DNA of 12,446 nucleotides from CAZFUY01 sp964522445 (lineage in GTDB: Bacteria > Pseudomonadota > Gammaproteobacteria > SZUA-229), in the NCBI GenBank assembly GCA_964522445.1, contig CAZFUY010000088.1, positions 1 to 12,446 of the forward strand. The letters are read 5' to 3'. The notes under the pieces were generated by a model that did not search any database, was not told where the DNA came from, and saw only the letters and a program-made list of their open reading frames with translations. How positions within the stretch are numbered: the stretch's first letter is position 1; each line of letters starts with the position of its first letter. Of this stretch, positions 5,597-12,414 are shown piece after piece. A program made the position numbers and the translations under genes.

Positions 5597-6874
5597 TTAT
5601 GATTGTAATTTAGTCATACCACCCATGTATGGCTGCAATACATCTGGAATAGTAATACCGCCATCTTCCAGCTGGTAATTCTCAAGTACAGCAACCAGTG
5701 TACGGCCTATAGCTAAACCCGATCCATTTATTGTATGCAACAACTCAGGCTTGCCTGTTTGAGGATTTCTCCAGCGTGCGCTCATACGACGTGCCTGAAA
5801 ATCCTGGAAATTACTGCAGGATGAAATTTCACGGTAAGCCTGCTGACCCGGTAACCAGACTTCCAGATCATAGGTTTTAGCCGATGAAAAACCCGTATCG
5901 CCTGCGCATAAGGTTAATACTCGGTAGGGCAAATTTAATTTTTGTAATACTTTTTCAGCATGACCTGTTAGTTCTTCCAGCGCATTCCATGAATCTTCTG
6001 CTTTAACCAGTTGCACCATTTCTACTTTTTCAAACTGATGCTGGCGAATCATGCCACGAGTATCTCTACCGTAAGAGCCTGCCTCTGAGCGAAAACAGGG
6101 TGTATGTGCCGTGTAACGCACAGGCATTTTATCGGCATCAATAATTTCACCACGAGCGATATTAGTAATCGGTACTTCAGCCGTAGGAATCATGTAATAA
6201 CCGCTATCACCCGTTAAACCAAATAAGTCTTCTTCAAATTTAGGCAGCTGACCCGTACCTTTTAAACTATCGGCATTCACCATATAAGGCACATAAACTT
6301 CTTCATAACCGTGTTCATTTGTGTGCAGATCTAACATAAACTGAATTAACGCACGATGAAGCTTTGCCATAGCACCATGCATAACAACAAAACGAGAGCC
6401 GGTTATTTTTGCTGCCGTTTCAAAATCTAGCCAGTCATTTGGTGCCCCCAAATCAACATGATCTTTAGCTTCAAAATCAAATGTTACTGGCTCACCCCAT
6501 TTACGAACCTCAATATTATCTTCTTCACTTTTGCCATCTGGCACAGAATCATCAAGAAGATTAGGCATTCCCATTAACAGGGTATTAAGTTCATTTTGTA
6601 TCTCATCCAGTTTTGATTTAGCCGTATCAAGCTCATCACCTAAAGTCGAAACTTCAGCTAATAATGGTTTAATATCTTCACCTGCCGCTTTTGCTTTACC
6701 AATACCTTTTGATTTTGTATTGCGCTCGCTTTGCAATTCCTGAGTTTTTACCTGAACTTCTTTTCGCTGAGATTCAAGTTCATTGAACTTGTTAACATCA
6801 AGTTCATAACCGTGTTTTGCTAATTTTTTAGCAACGTTTTCTATATCTGTTCTTAATAATTTTTGATCTAACAT
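5597..6874 (-). CDS. serS: Seryl-tRNA synthetase
   Basis: The protein has 425 residues, the usual length for the bacterial enzyme that charges tRNA-Ser (and tRNA-Sec) with serine in the cytoplasm. Residues about 1-105 are the long antiparallel coiled coil that grips the tRNA variable arm. The class II catalytic core follows: the serine-site TxE (PTAEVP, T231-E233), motif 2 (FRSEAGSYGRDTRG, 261-274), REISSCSN (348-355) and motif 3 (GSGLAIGRTLVAVLENYQ, 384-401, with Arg391 contacting ATP). All key residues are present. The ATG at 6874 gives the standard N-terminus MLDQKLLR, although no strong ribosome binding site precedes it. In many gammaproteobacteria crcB is directly upstream of serS; here a GIY-YIG gene and two palindromes separate them, so serS must use its own promoter or read-through across the hairpins. 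Confidence 0.97.
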   Translation of the reverse strand: MLDQKLLRTDIENVAKKLAKHGYELDVNKFNELESQRKEVQVKTQELQSERNTKSKGIGKAKAAGEDIKPLLAEVSTLGDELDTAKSKLDEIQNELNTLLMGMPNLLDDSVPDGKSEEDNIEVRKWGEPVTFDFEAKDHVDLGAPNDWLDFETAAKITGSRFVVMHGAMAKLHRALIQFMLDLHTNEHGYEEVYVPYMVNADSLKGTGQLPKFEEDLFGLTGDSGYYMIPTAEVPITNIARGEIIDADKMPVRYTAHTPCFRSEAGSYGRDTRGMIRQHQFEKVEMVQLVKAEDSWNALEELTGHAEKVLQKLNLPYRVLTLCAGDTGFSSAKTYDLEVWLPGQQAYREISSCSNFQDFQARRMSARWRNPQTGKPELLHTINGSGLAIGRTLVAVLENYQLEDGGITIPDVLQPYMGGMTKLQS

Positions 6875-6923
6875 TTTTAAATTTCGCTAATATTACTTCG
6901 TCATTCCCGCTTCAAAGCCTCCT

Positions 6924-7002
6924 GTCATTCCTGCATGCTTCTAGCAGGAATCCTGTAATTATTACAACCTCTAGATTCCTGCTAGAAGCATGCAGGAATG
7001 AC
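6924..7002. repeat. Perfect 29-bp-arm palindrome on the serS side of the GIY-YIG gene
   Basis: Left arm 6924-6952 and right arm 6974-7002 are perfect 29-base inverted repeats starting GTCATTCCTGCATGCTT. The 21-base loop itself contains a smaller dyad, TGTAAT-T-ATTACA. Each arm can also fold alone as ATTCCTGC-(9 nt)-GCAGGAAT, as a REP unit would, so the whole resembles two REP units head to head. It would form a strong cruciform or RNA hairpin about 50 bases after the GIY-YIG stop and 50 before the serS start. Confidence 0.9.
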
Positions 7003-7054
7003 GGGGTATTTATACAGAAATAACAATCTCTCTTTGATACGGGAATAACAACAA

Positions 7055-7348
7055 TTAAAGTATTTTATCCCACAAATCTATCCATTCAGGATTCGACTTT
7101 TCTATTAAACTTAATTTCCAGTTTCTTTTCCATTTCTTAATATTTTTCTCTCTTGAAATTGCAGCATATATCTCATCATGCAATTCAAAATAAACCAGCT
7201 GTTTAATATTATATTTTTTACTAAACCCATCAAACAATCCCTGTTTATGCTCCCAAACTCGTTTAATTAAACTACTGGTTACACCTGTGTATAAAACCCC
7301 ATTTTTCTTTGAAGCTAAAATATAAACAGCGGGTTGTTTTTCAGACAT
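7055..7348 (-). CDS. Small GIY-YIG nuclease-superfamily protein (YhbQ/URI-like)
   Basis: The protein has 97 residues, full length for the single-domain COG2827-type family. The GIY half is VYILASKKNG (8-17) and the YIG half is LYTGVT (19-24). The family arginine lies in LIKRVWEHK (Arg30, with His34). The metal-binding glutamate is in REKNIKKWKR (Glu67), and the C-terminal WKLSLIEKSNPEW block is typical. All expected catalytic positions appear present, so a DNA-cutting activity is plausible, though the biological role of these short proteins is poorly defined. The start is supported by AAGGA 8 bases before the ATG. The coding region is very AT-rich and Lys/Ile-rich compared with serS and acnB. 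It is flanked closely on both sides by matching palindromes, which suggests it is part of, or acts on, a repeat element. Confidence 0.9.
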   Translation of the reverse strand: MSEKQPAVYILASKKNGVLYTGVTSSLIKRVWEHKQGLFDGFSKKYNIKQLVYFELHDEIYAAISREKNIKKWKRNWKLSLIEKSNPEWIDLWDKIL

Positions 7349-7400
7349 CTTTTCTATCCTTAGAAAATAAAATATTATGAATATTTTACTCAGAACCTGC

Positions 7401-7481
7401 CGTCATTCCTGCATGCTTTTAGCAGGAATCTAGCATTCATAATCGGTTCAGGATTCCTGCTAAAAGCATGCAGGAATGACG
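7401..7481. repeat. Perfect 30-bp-arm palindrome on the crcB side of the GIY-YIG gene
   Basis: Left arm 7401-7430 and right arm 7452-7481 are perfect 30-base inverted repeats beginning CGTCATTCCTGCATGCTT, with a 21-base loop. The arms equal those of the copy at 6924-7002 except for one base pair (T-A here, C-G there), changed in both arms together. The loop sequence is unrelated but has the same length. It starts 9 bases after the crcB stop, so it could act as an RNA 3'-end hairpin for the acnB-crcB transcript, although no T-run follows. Confidence 0.9.
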
Positions 7482-7490
7482 AATATAAAA

Positions 7491-7868
7491 CTAAACCATA
7501 GATTTAGCCCACTGAGCTCCAATCCATGCTGCTGTTATACAAACCACGACATTGATTAACACATTCAAAAATGCTTTTTGCATTAATCCCTGCTCCATTA
7601 AATCCAGCGTGTCCCATGAAAAAGTTGAAAAGGTTGTTAACGCACCTAACACACCAACAACTAAACCTAGTCGAACTTCATGGGGCACATCAAATTTTTC
7701 GACTAATAAAATGGAGAGCAAACCAATTACAAATGAACCAATTACATTTACCACGAGTGTGCCATAGGGAAAACTGCGTCCAAACCAGGAATATATTCCT
7801 GATGAAATTCCATAACGCAGTACTGCACCTAAAGCACCACCCATTGCAACAAATAACAGGTTCTTCAT
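7491..7868 (-). CDS. crcB: Fluoride ion channel CrcB (Fluc)
   Basis: The protein has 125 residues, normal for a single-subunit Fluc channel that works as an antiparallel dimer in the cytoplasmic membrane and exports fluoride. Family motifs are GGALGAVLRYG (10-20, Arg18), FPYGTLVVNVIGSF (33-46, pore Asn41) and GVLGALTTFSTFS (72-84), which carries the Phe-box phenylalanines and the region of the central Na site. Four hydrophobic helices can be traced. The ATG lies 10 nt after the acnB stop with no obvious ribosome binding site, so translation may be coupled to acnB. There is no room for a fluoride riboswitch in that gap. It is followed by a palindrome, then the GIY-YIG gene and serS. Confidence 0.95.
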   Translation of the reverse strand: MKNLLFVAMGGALGAVLRYGISSGIYSWFGRSFPYGTLVVNVIGSFVIGLLSILLVEKFDVPHEVRLGLVVGVLGALTTFSTFSWDTLDLMEQGLMQKAFLNVLINVVVCITAAWIGAQWAKSMV

Positions 7869-7878
7869 TTATAAATGT

Positions 7879-10452
7879 TTACGCAACAACAACGGGAATT
7901 ACTTTATCTGCCACTTCTTTGTATGCTGCAATTTCATGGAAGTTAAGGTAACGATAAATTTCTGAAGACATGGTTTCGATATCTTTTACTTTTTCCATAT
8001 ACTCTTCAACTGTTGGAATATGTCCGACTATTGCCGCAACCGCACTTAATTCTGCTGAAGCCAGATACACGTCCGCATCATTGCCTAACCGGTTTGGAAA
8101 GTTTCGAGTTGATGTAGACATCACAATCGCATTATCTGCAACGCGAGCCTGGTTTCCCATACATAAAGAACAGCCCGGCATTTCGGTACGCGCACCGGCT
8201 TTACCGAAAATACTGTAATAACCTTCTTCGATTAACTGACGCTCATCCATTTTTGTTGGTGGCGCAATCCACATACGTGTTGGGATATTGCTAATACCTT
8301 CTAACACTTTACCTGCAGCTCGATAATGACCAATGTTTGTCATGCATGAGCCAACAAATACTTCGTCAATTTTTGTGCCCGCGACTTCAGATAATAATTT
8401 CACATCATCAGGATCATTGGGGCATGCAAGTATAGGTTCTTTAATTTCATTGAGATCAATCTCAATAATTTCTGCATATTCTGCATCGGCATCTGGCTCA
8501 AGTAGTTGAGGATCTTTCAGCCATTCTTCCATTGCATCAATACGACGTTGCAATGTGCGTTTATCTTCATAGCCATTAGCAATCATCCATTTTAATAATG
8601 TGATGTTTGACGTTAGATACTCAATAACAGGTGCTTTATTCAAACGCACAACACAACCATTTGCAGAGCGTTCTGCTGATGCATCTGATAATTCAAACGC
8701 CTGTTCAACTTTAAGATCGGGCAAACCTTCTATTTCTAATACCCGGCCATTGAATACATTTTTCTTACCCTGTTTTTCAACTGTCATTAAACCTTTCTGA
8801 ATTGCTACATAAGGAATAGCATTAACCAGATCACGCAGTGTAATACCCGGTTGCATTTCACCTTTAAAACGAACCAGTACAGATTCAGGCATATCCAGTG
8901 GCATAACACCTAATGCTGCACCAAAGGCAACTAAACCTGAACCGGCAGGAAAACTAATGCCCATTGGGAAACGTGTATGAGAGTCGCCACCTGTACCCAC
9001 AGTATCAGGCAAAATCATTCGATTTAACCAGGAGTGAATTACACCATCACCTGGGCGTAATGAAACACCCGAACGTATTTGCATAAAATCAGGAAGCTCA
9101 TGCTGTAATTTAATATCAACAGGTTTTGGATAGGCAGCGGTATGACAAAAAGACTGCATCACTAAATCAGCAGAAAAACCTAAACAGGCAAGTTCTTTTA
9201 ATTCATCACGTGTCATTGCTCCAGTCGTATCCTGTGAACCTACAGTTGTTATTTTTGGTTCACAATATGTACCCGGACGAACGCCTTCAACACCACAGGC
9301 TTTACCGACAATTTTTTGTGCCTGTGAATAACCTTTTCCTGTGTCTTTAATTTCAACAGGTAATAAAAAAGTATCCGCAGGTTCAAGACCCAGATTTTCT
9401 CTTGCGCGTGTTGTTAATCCTCGACCAATAATTAAGGGAATACGACCATTAGCACGAACTTCATCCGGCATAGTGGATGGGCGTAAATCAAATTTACAAA
9501 TCTCATCACCGGCTTCATTTAAAATCACACCGTCTGCTGGACGAATGCGAATCACATCACCGGTTTCCATTTTGCTTACATCACATTCAATCGGCAATGC
9601 ACCAGAATCTTCTGCTGTATTAAAAAAGATGGGCGCAATTTTGCCACCCAGTACAACACCACCTTCGCGTTTATTGGGAACAAATGGGATATCATTTCCC
9701 ATATACCAGAGCACTGAGTTAATAGCTGATTTACGAGAAGACCCCGTACCCACAACATCACCCACGTATGCAATTGTGTGGCCTTTTTTCTTTAACTCTT
9801 CAATGGTTTCTAATGGCCCCATACCATCAACAACGGCCATCTTATTTATTAGCATGGATTTCGCATGCAATGGAATATCCGGGCGACTCCATGCTTCTGT
9901 CGCGGGTGACAAATCATCAGTATTTGTTTCACCGGGAACTTTATAAATCGTAACGGTAATTTCTTCGGCCATTTCAGGTTTGCTGGTAAACCATTCGGCA
10001 TCCGCCCAGGATTGAATAACCTGTTTGGCAAAATCATTGCTTTTGGCTTTTTCAGAGATATCGTGGAATGCATCGTAAATCAATACAATATGTGACAGAG
10101 CTTTAACTGCACCGGGTGCTGTTACATCATCATCCAGTAATTCAATGAGGGGATCAACATTGTAACCACCTAACATTGTGCCTAATAATTCAGTCGCATA
10201 TTCACGACTAATCAAATCACATACGGTATCACCTTTAGCCACATCTGCCAGAAAAGCCGCTTTAACATAGGCAGCCTGATCCACACCGGGAGGGACACGA
10301 TGAACAATCAGATTCATCAACTCTGCAGGATCTGCACCCGCCGGGTTCTTGATCAATTCAATAAGATCAGCAACCTGCTGTGCATCAAGTGGTAAGGGGG
10401 GCAGATTTTCAGCTGCGCGTTCTTCAGCGTGTTTGCGATAGGCTTCTAGCAC
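7879..10452 (-). CDS. acnB: Aconitate hydratase B (bifunctional aconitase/2-methylisocitrate dehydratase)
   Basis: The protein has 857 residues, the usual length for AcnB. It interconverts citrate and isocitrate through cis-aconitate in the TCA cycle using a [4Fe-4S] cluster, and in many bacteria also handles 2-methylisocitrate. The AcnB domain order is seen: an N-terminal HEAT-like helical region (about 1-160), the swivel domain with GETNTDDLSP and GDVVGTGSSRKSAI, then the catalytic core with GDSHTRFPMG. The cluster cysteines are Cys703 (FVGSCMTN) and Cys761 and Cys764 (PGCSLCMGN). The start is GTG at 10452: it is preceded by AAGGAA at 7 bases and gives MLEAYRKHAEERAAE, which aligns with known AcnB N-termini. 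It probably heads an operon with crcB. The N-terminal region of the family can act as an iron-responsive mRNA-binding module. Confidence 0.97.
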   Translation of the reverse strand: MLEAYRKHAEERAAENLPPLPLDAQQVADLIELIKNPAGADPAELMNLIVHRVPPGVDQAAYVKAAFLADVAKGDTVCDLISREYATELLGTMLGGYNVDPLIELLDDDVTAPGAVKALSHIVLIYDAFHDISEKAKSNDFAKQVIQSWADAEWFTSKPEMAEEITVTIYKVPGETNTDDLSPATEAWSRPDIPLHAKSMLINKMAVVDGMGPLETIEELKKKGHTIAYVGDVVGTGSSRKSAINSVLWYMGNDIPFVPNKREGGVVLGGKIAPIFFNTAEDSGALPIECDVSKMETGDVIRIRPADGVILNEAGDEICKFDLRPSTMPDEVRANGRIPLIIGRGLTTRARENLGLEPADTFLLPVEIKDTGKGYSQAQKIVGKACGVEGVRPGTYCEPKITTVGSQDTTGAMTRDELKELACLGFSADLVMQSFCHTAAYPKPVDIKLQHELPDFMQIRSGVSLRPGDGVIHSWLNRMILPDTVGTGGDSHTRFPMGISFPAGSGLVAFGAALGVMPLDMPESVLVRFKGEMQPGITLRDLVNAIPYVAIQKGLMTVEKQGKKNVFNGRVLEIEGLPDLKVEQAFELSDASAERSANGCVVRLNKAPVIEYLTSNITLLKWMIANGYEDKRTLQRRIDAMEEWLKDPQLLEPDADAEYAEIIEIDLNEIKEPILACPNDPDDVKLLSEVAGTKIDEVFVGSCMTNIGHYRAAGKVLEGISNIPTRMWIAPPTKMDERQLIEEGYYSIFGKAGARTEMPGCSLCMGNQARVADNAIVMSTSTRNFPNRLGNDADVYLASAELSAVAAIVGHIPTVEEYMEKVKDIETMSSEIYRYLNFHEIAAYKEVADKVIPVVVA

Positions 10453-10492
10453 TGTTGATTCCTTAGTTCTCTGTAATGATTTGGAGGCGGAT

Positions 10493-10498
10493 ATTATA
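10493..10498 (-). promoter_or_regulatory. Probable -10 box of acnB
   Basis: A perfect TATAAT on the minus strand lies about 40 bases before the acnB GTG, which would give a leader of roughly 35 bases. The -35 region at 17 bases (around ATGCG) is poor, suggesting that an activator contributes. Confidence 0.45.
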
Positions 10499-10682
10499 CA
10501 TGGGCTATATAAAAACGCATTCTGATCGGTAAATTATTGAAAATAAAAAAGACCTCTCTCTAGCCCGTATATCACTCTATCTTCTGATTCTTAAGGCCAA
10601 TATATTAGTAGCCATTAATCAGCCTGCATACAGCCTTATATTCAAAATAAAAACACGCATCCTGAAATAGCAAAGTTTAAAC

Positions 10683-11015
10683 TTAATTTTCGCCCTTTAA
10701 ACGAATATCAATATCCTGTATTTCAAAATCAGAGCTTGAAGTTACAGATAACACATCAGGGAATTTATAAAAAATAAAAGCAGCCATAATATACACACTG
10801 CGCTTATCTTCACTGTGCATAGCATTAATCAGTTTATTTATTGCTACCTGACAGCGCTGCTCAGCATCCGGTTTTTCAACCCAGTAACGCCCCATTTGCA
10901 CACCGCGATCAAATTCATTATCCATATCATCAAATACAGGTTTTAATTCTTTGATTAAAGCCTCCTGCACTTCAAGTTCATAGGATTGCTGATCGATATT
11001 AATATTTAAAATCAT
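10683..11015 (-). CDS. Hypothetical protein, 110 aa
   Basis: I do not recognise a named domain. The protein is soluble, with no signal peptide or membrane segment, and acidic in its first third (KPVFDDMDNEFDRGVQMG). The central GRYWVEKPDAEQRCQVAINKLINA and the following VYIMAAFIFYKFP look like helical, ordered segments of a conserved small protein rather than a chance frame. The ATG at 11015 has no strong ribosome binding site, but a TATAAT box lies 33-38 bases upstream. It is divergent from the 2OG oxygenase gene with 81 bases between, so the two may share a control region. It lies 230 bases upstream of acnB on the same strand. Function unknown. Confidence 0.7.
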   Translation of the reverse strand: MILNINIDQQSYELEVQEALIKELKPVFDDMDNEFDRGVQMGRYWVEKPDAEQRCQVAINKLINAMHSEDKRSVYIMAAFIFYKFPDVLSVTSSSDFEIQDIDIRLKGEN

Positions 11016-11047
11016 TACACTACACGCTCTATATATTATTTGACGGG

Positions 11048-11053
11048 ATTATA
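11048..11053 (-). promoter_or_regulatory. -10 box inside a CGGG/CCCG dyad in the divergent spacer
   Basis: On the minus strand TATAAT is framed exactly by CGGG and CCCG (11044-11057 overall), a symmetric site a repressor could bind over the -10 of the hypothetical gene. The same spacer has TTGACG on the plus strand (11040-11045) pointing to the oxygenase, but without a convincing -10. Confidence 0.35.
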
Positions 11054-11096
11054 CCCGATATGGGTTTGAGAATTCTTCGAACACACAGGAGAAATT

Positions 11097-11771
11097 ATGC
11101 TTTTACCGGTTCATGGTGTCCTTGATCAGGCACAGCTTAAAACAGTACGCAACATACTTGAAGAATCCCGTTTTGTTGACGGCAGATTATCTGCGGGCGT
11201 TACTGCACGCAAAGTAAAAAATAATCAGGAAATCCCTCAGAATGCACAGGTTTTATCACAGCTAAATAATATTGTAATGAATGCCTTATACAACCATCCA
11301 GCCTATCAGGCAGCAGTACTTCCTCACCGTGTTGCCACACCTTTTTATGCACGTTATGGTTCAGGACAATATTACGGAGATCATGTGGATGACCCCATAA
11401 TGGGGCCTATGAATGCACGTTACCGTACCGATGTTTCCACTACTATTTTCTTATGTGAGCCAAATGAATACGAAGGCGGTGAAACCGTTATTCGCACACA
11501 ATACGGTGAACGCAAGGTAAAACTGGCCGCCGGTGATGCTATTACCTACCCTTCTGGCAGTTTGCATCATGTTGCTGAAGTCACTGAAGGCACGCGTTTA
11601 GTTGCTGTAACCTGGGCACAAAGCATGATTCGTGACCCTGCCAAACGGGAGCTATTATATGAATTACACCGAACGCGAGACGCTTTACAGAAAAAAATGC
11701 CCGACGATGAAGAGACTGTGAGACTGGATCACACCTATATTAATCTGGTGCGTATGTGGGCTGAAATTTAA
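11097..11771 (+). CDS. PKHD-type 2-oxoglutarate/Fe(II) hydroxylase (PiuC/YbiX family)
   Basis: The protein has 224 residues, full length for the PiuC/YbiX family. These are soluble Fe(II)- and 2-oxoglutarate-dependent dioxygenases, often found near TonB-dependent iron-uptake genes; their physiological substrate is not settled. The iron-binding triad is clear: His96 and Asp98 in GDHVDDP, and His157 in PSGSLHHV. Arg167 in TEGTRLVAVTW lies ten residues later and should bind the 2-oxoglutarate carboxylate. FYARYGSGQYYGDH and LAAGDAITYPSGS are typical strands of the double-stranded beta-helix. The ATG has a good AGGAG six to seven bases upstream. No TonB receptor is adjacent here, so an iron-uptake role rests only on the family. 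It is divergent from the 110-residue hypothetical gene. Confidence 0.92.
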   Translation: MLLPVHGVLDQAQLKTVRNILEESRFVDGRLSAGVTARKVKNNQEIPQNAQVLSQLNNIVMNALYNHPAYQAAVLPHRVATPFYARYGSGQYYGDHVDDPIMGPMNARYRTDVSTTIFLCEPNEYEGGETVIRTQYGERKVKLAAGDAITYPSGSLHHVAEVTEGTRLVAVTWAQSMIRDPAKRELLYELHRTRDALQKKMPDDEETVRLDHTYINLVRMWAEI

Positions 11772-12088
11772 GTGCTATTGCTGTTATTTAAAAGGGAAAA
11801 GAAAAAACGCACTCAAATAAAATCAAAAGCTAAGTTGGTGTAGTGCCCGAGGGCGCGCAAACAAAACATTTGCGTTTATTTGCAAAAGTTTAGATCTGAT
11901 CAGGGATTTTTTAAGTAAGTGGTTCTGACCCAATATGACAACATAGCAATATCGGCCATTCGTAAAAACAAAATTAACGTACTGTTTTCACCCTACAGCA
12001 GACCTTCGAAAAAATTGTTAACTGCTTACTCTATCAGGAAAGAAGACATTAGTTTTATTCGATTAAAGTAGGTATTCGGAACGCCAAG
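11772..12088. other. Spacer after the oxygenase gene, possible small ORF or sRNA region
   Basis: No confident gene is present. A 50-codon plus-strand frame, 11919-12071 (GTG start, TAG stop), contains NKINVLFSPYSRPSKKLL but lacks a ribosome binding site. A short GCCC-GA-GGGC hairpin (about 11842-11857) and a CTGATCAG palindrome (11896-11903) followed by a T-run (11907-11912) are present but weak. The spacer leads directly into the long terminator at 12089-12157, so at least one transcript probably crosses it. Confidence 0.35.
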
Positions 12089-12157
12089 CTATGCTGAGAA
12101 CGTGAGTGGAGGCCTGTTTTTCAAGGCCGTAACTCACAGTTTTCAGCATAGTTTTTT
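12089..12157 (+). terminator. Long two-tier intrinsic terminator, plus-strand direction
   Basis: The outer arms CTATGCTGAGAACGTGAGT (12089-12107) and ACTCACAGTTTTCAGCATAG (12132-12151) pair with one bulged base and one G-U. Inside, GGCCT (12111-12115) pairs with AGGCC (12124-12128) around a T-rich loop. Six T residues (12152-12157) follow directly on the plus strand; no T-run follows on the minus strand. It ends plus-strand transcription between the oxygenase and the convergent cold-shock gene, or forms the 3' end of a small RNA. Confidence 0.8.
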
Positions 12158-12173
12158 GTTATGTGCCTGTCGC

Positions 12174-12380
12174 TTACAAAGCCTGAACTTTGTTTGCACA
12201 TGGGCCTTTCTGACCTTGACCCACTTCAAACTCAACAGCCTGACCTTCATTCAGTGATGCGTATCCGCCACCGGCTTGAATTTCTGAATGATGAACAAAC
12301 AAATCTTTGCTCCCATCTTCCGGAGTAATAAAACCGAAGCCTTTATCGGCATTAAACCACTTTACTGTACCTTTACTCAT
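12174..12380 (-). CDS. CspA-family cold-shock protein
   Basis: The protein has 68 residues, a single five-stranded cold-shock (OB-fold) domain binding single-stranded RNA and DNA and acting as an RNA chaperone. RNP1 is KGFGFI (13-18) and RNP2 is LFVHHS (27-32); aromatic surface residues Trp8, Phe9, Phe15, Phe17, Phe28, His30 and His31 are present. The start MSKGTVKWFNADKGFGF is the family norm. The C-terminus GPCANKVQAL has a cysteine where most members have glutamine. The upstream leader contains AGAGAG before the ATG and a perfect 10-base inverted repeat (12415-12446). Which paralogue (CspA, C, D or E type) cannot be told, so no symbol is given. It is convergent with the plus-strand terminator at 12089-12157. 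Confidence 0.95.
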   Translation of the reverse strand: MSKGTVKWFNADKGFGFITPEDGSKDLFVHHSEIQAGGGYASLNEGQAVEFEVGQGQKGPCANKVQAL

Positions 12381-12414
12381 ATTGTGCTCTCTACTTTATA
12401 GTGAAAAATATAAT

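Larger units (their letters stand above)
6899..7481. mobile_element. Candidate palindrome-bounded GIY-YIG element between crcB and serS
   Basis: A 583-base segment starts with CGTCATTCCCGC (6899-6910) and ends with its inverted counterpart GCAGGAATGACG (7470-7481), which match at 11 of 12 positions. It contains two full palindromes (6924-7002 and 7401-7481) and, between them, one intact GIY-YIG nuclease gene. It splits two genes that are commonly neighbours in related bacteria. No clear target-site duplication is visible beside the outer ends. That the whole segment moved as one unit is inference; the nuclease or the repeats could also have arrived separately. Confidence 0.4.

Noticed and set aside
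6899..7481. CRISPR array
   Set aside because: The repeats are inverted pairs with arms head to head and only two copies, not direct repeats separated by regular spacers, and no cas gene is present.
7571..7951. 126-codon plus-strand frame across crcB and the acnB end
   Set aside because: It is antisense to two well-supported genes and crosses their junction; no domain is recognisable.
9341..9946. 201-codon plus-strand frame opposite acnB
   Set aside because: It is antisense to a conserved, full-length aconitase coding region and shows no family motif; a shadow frame.
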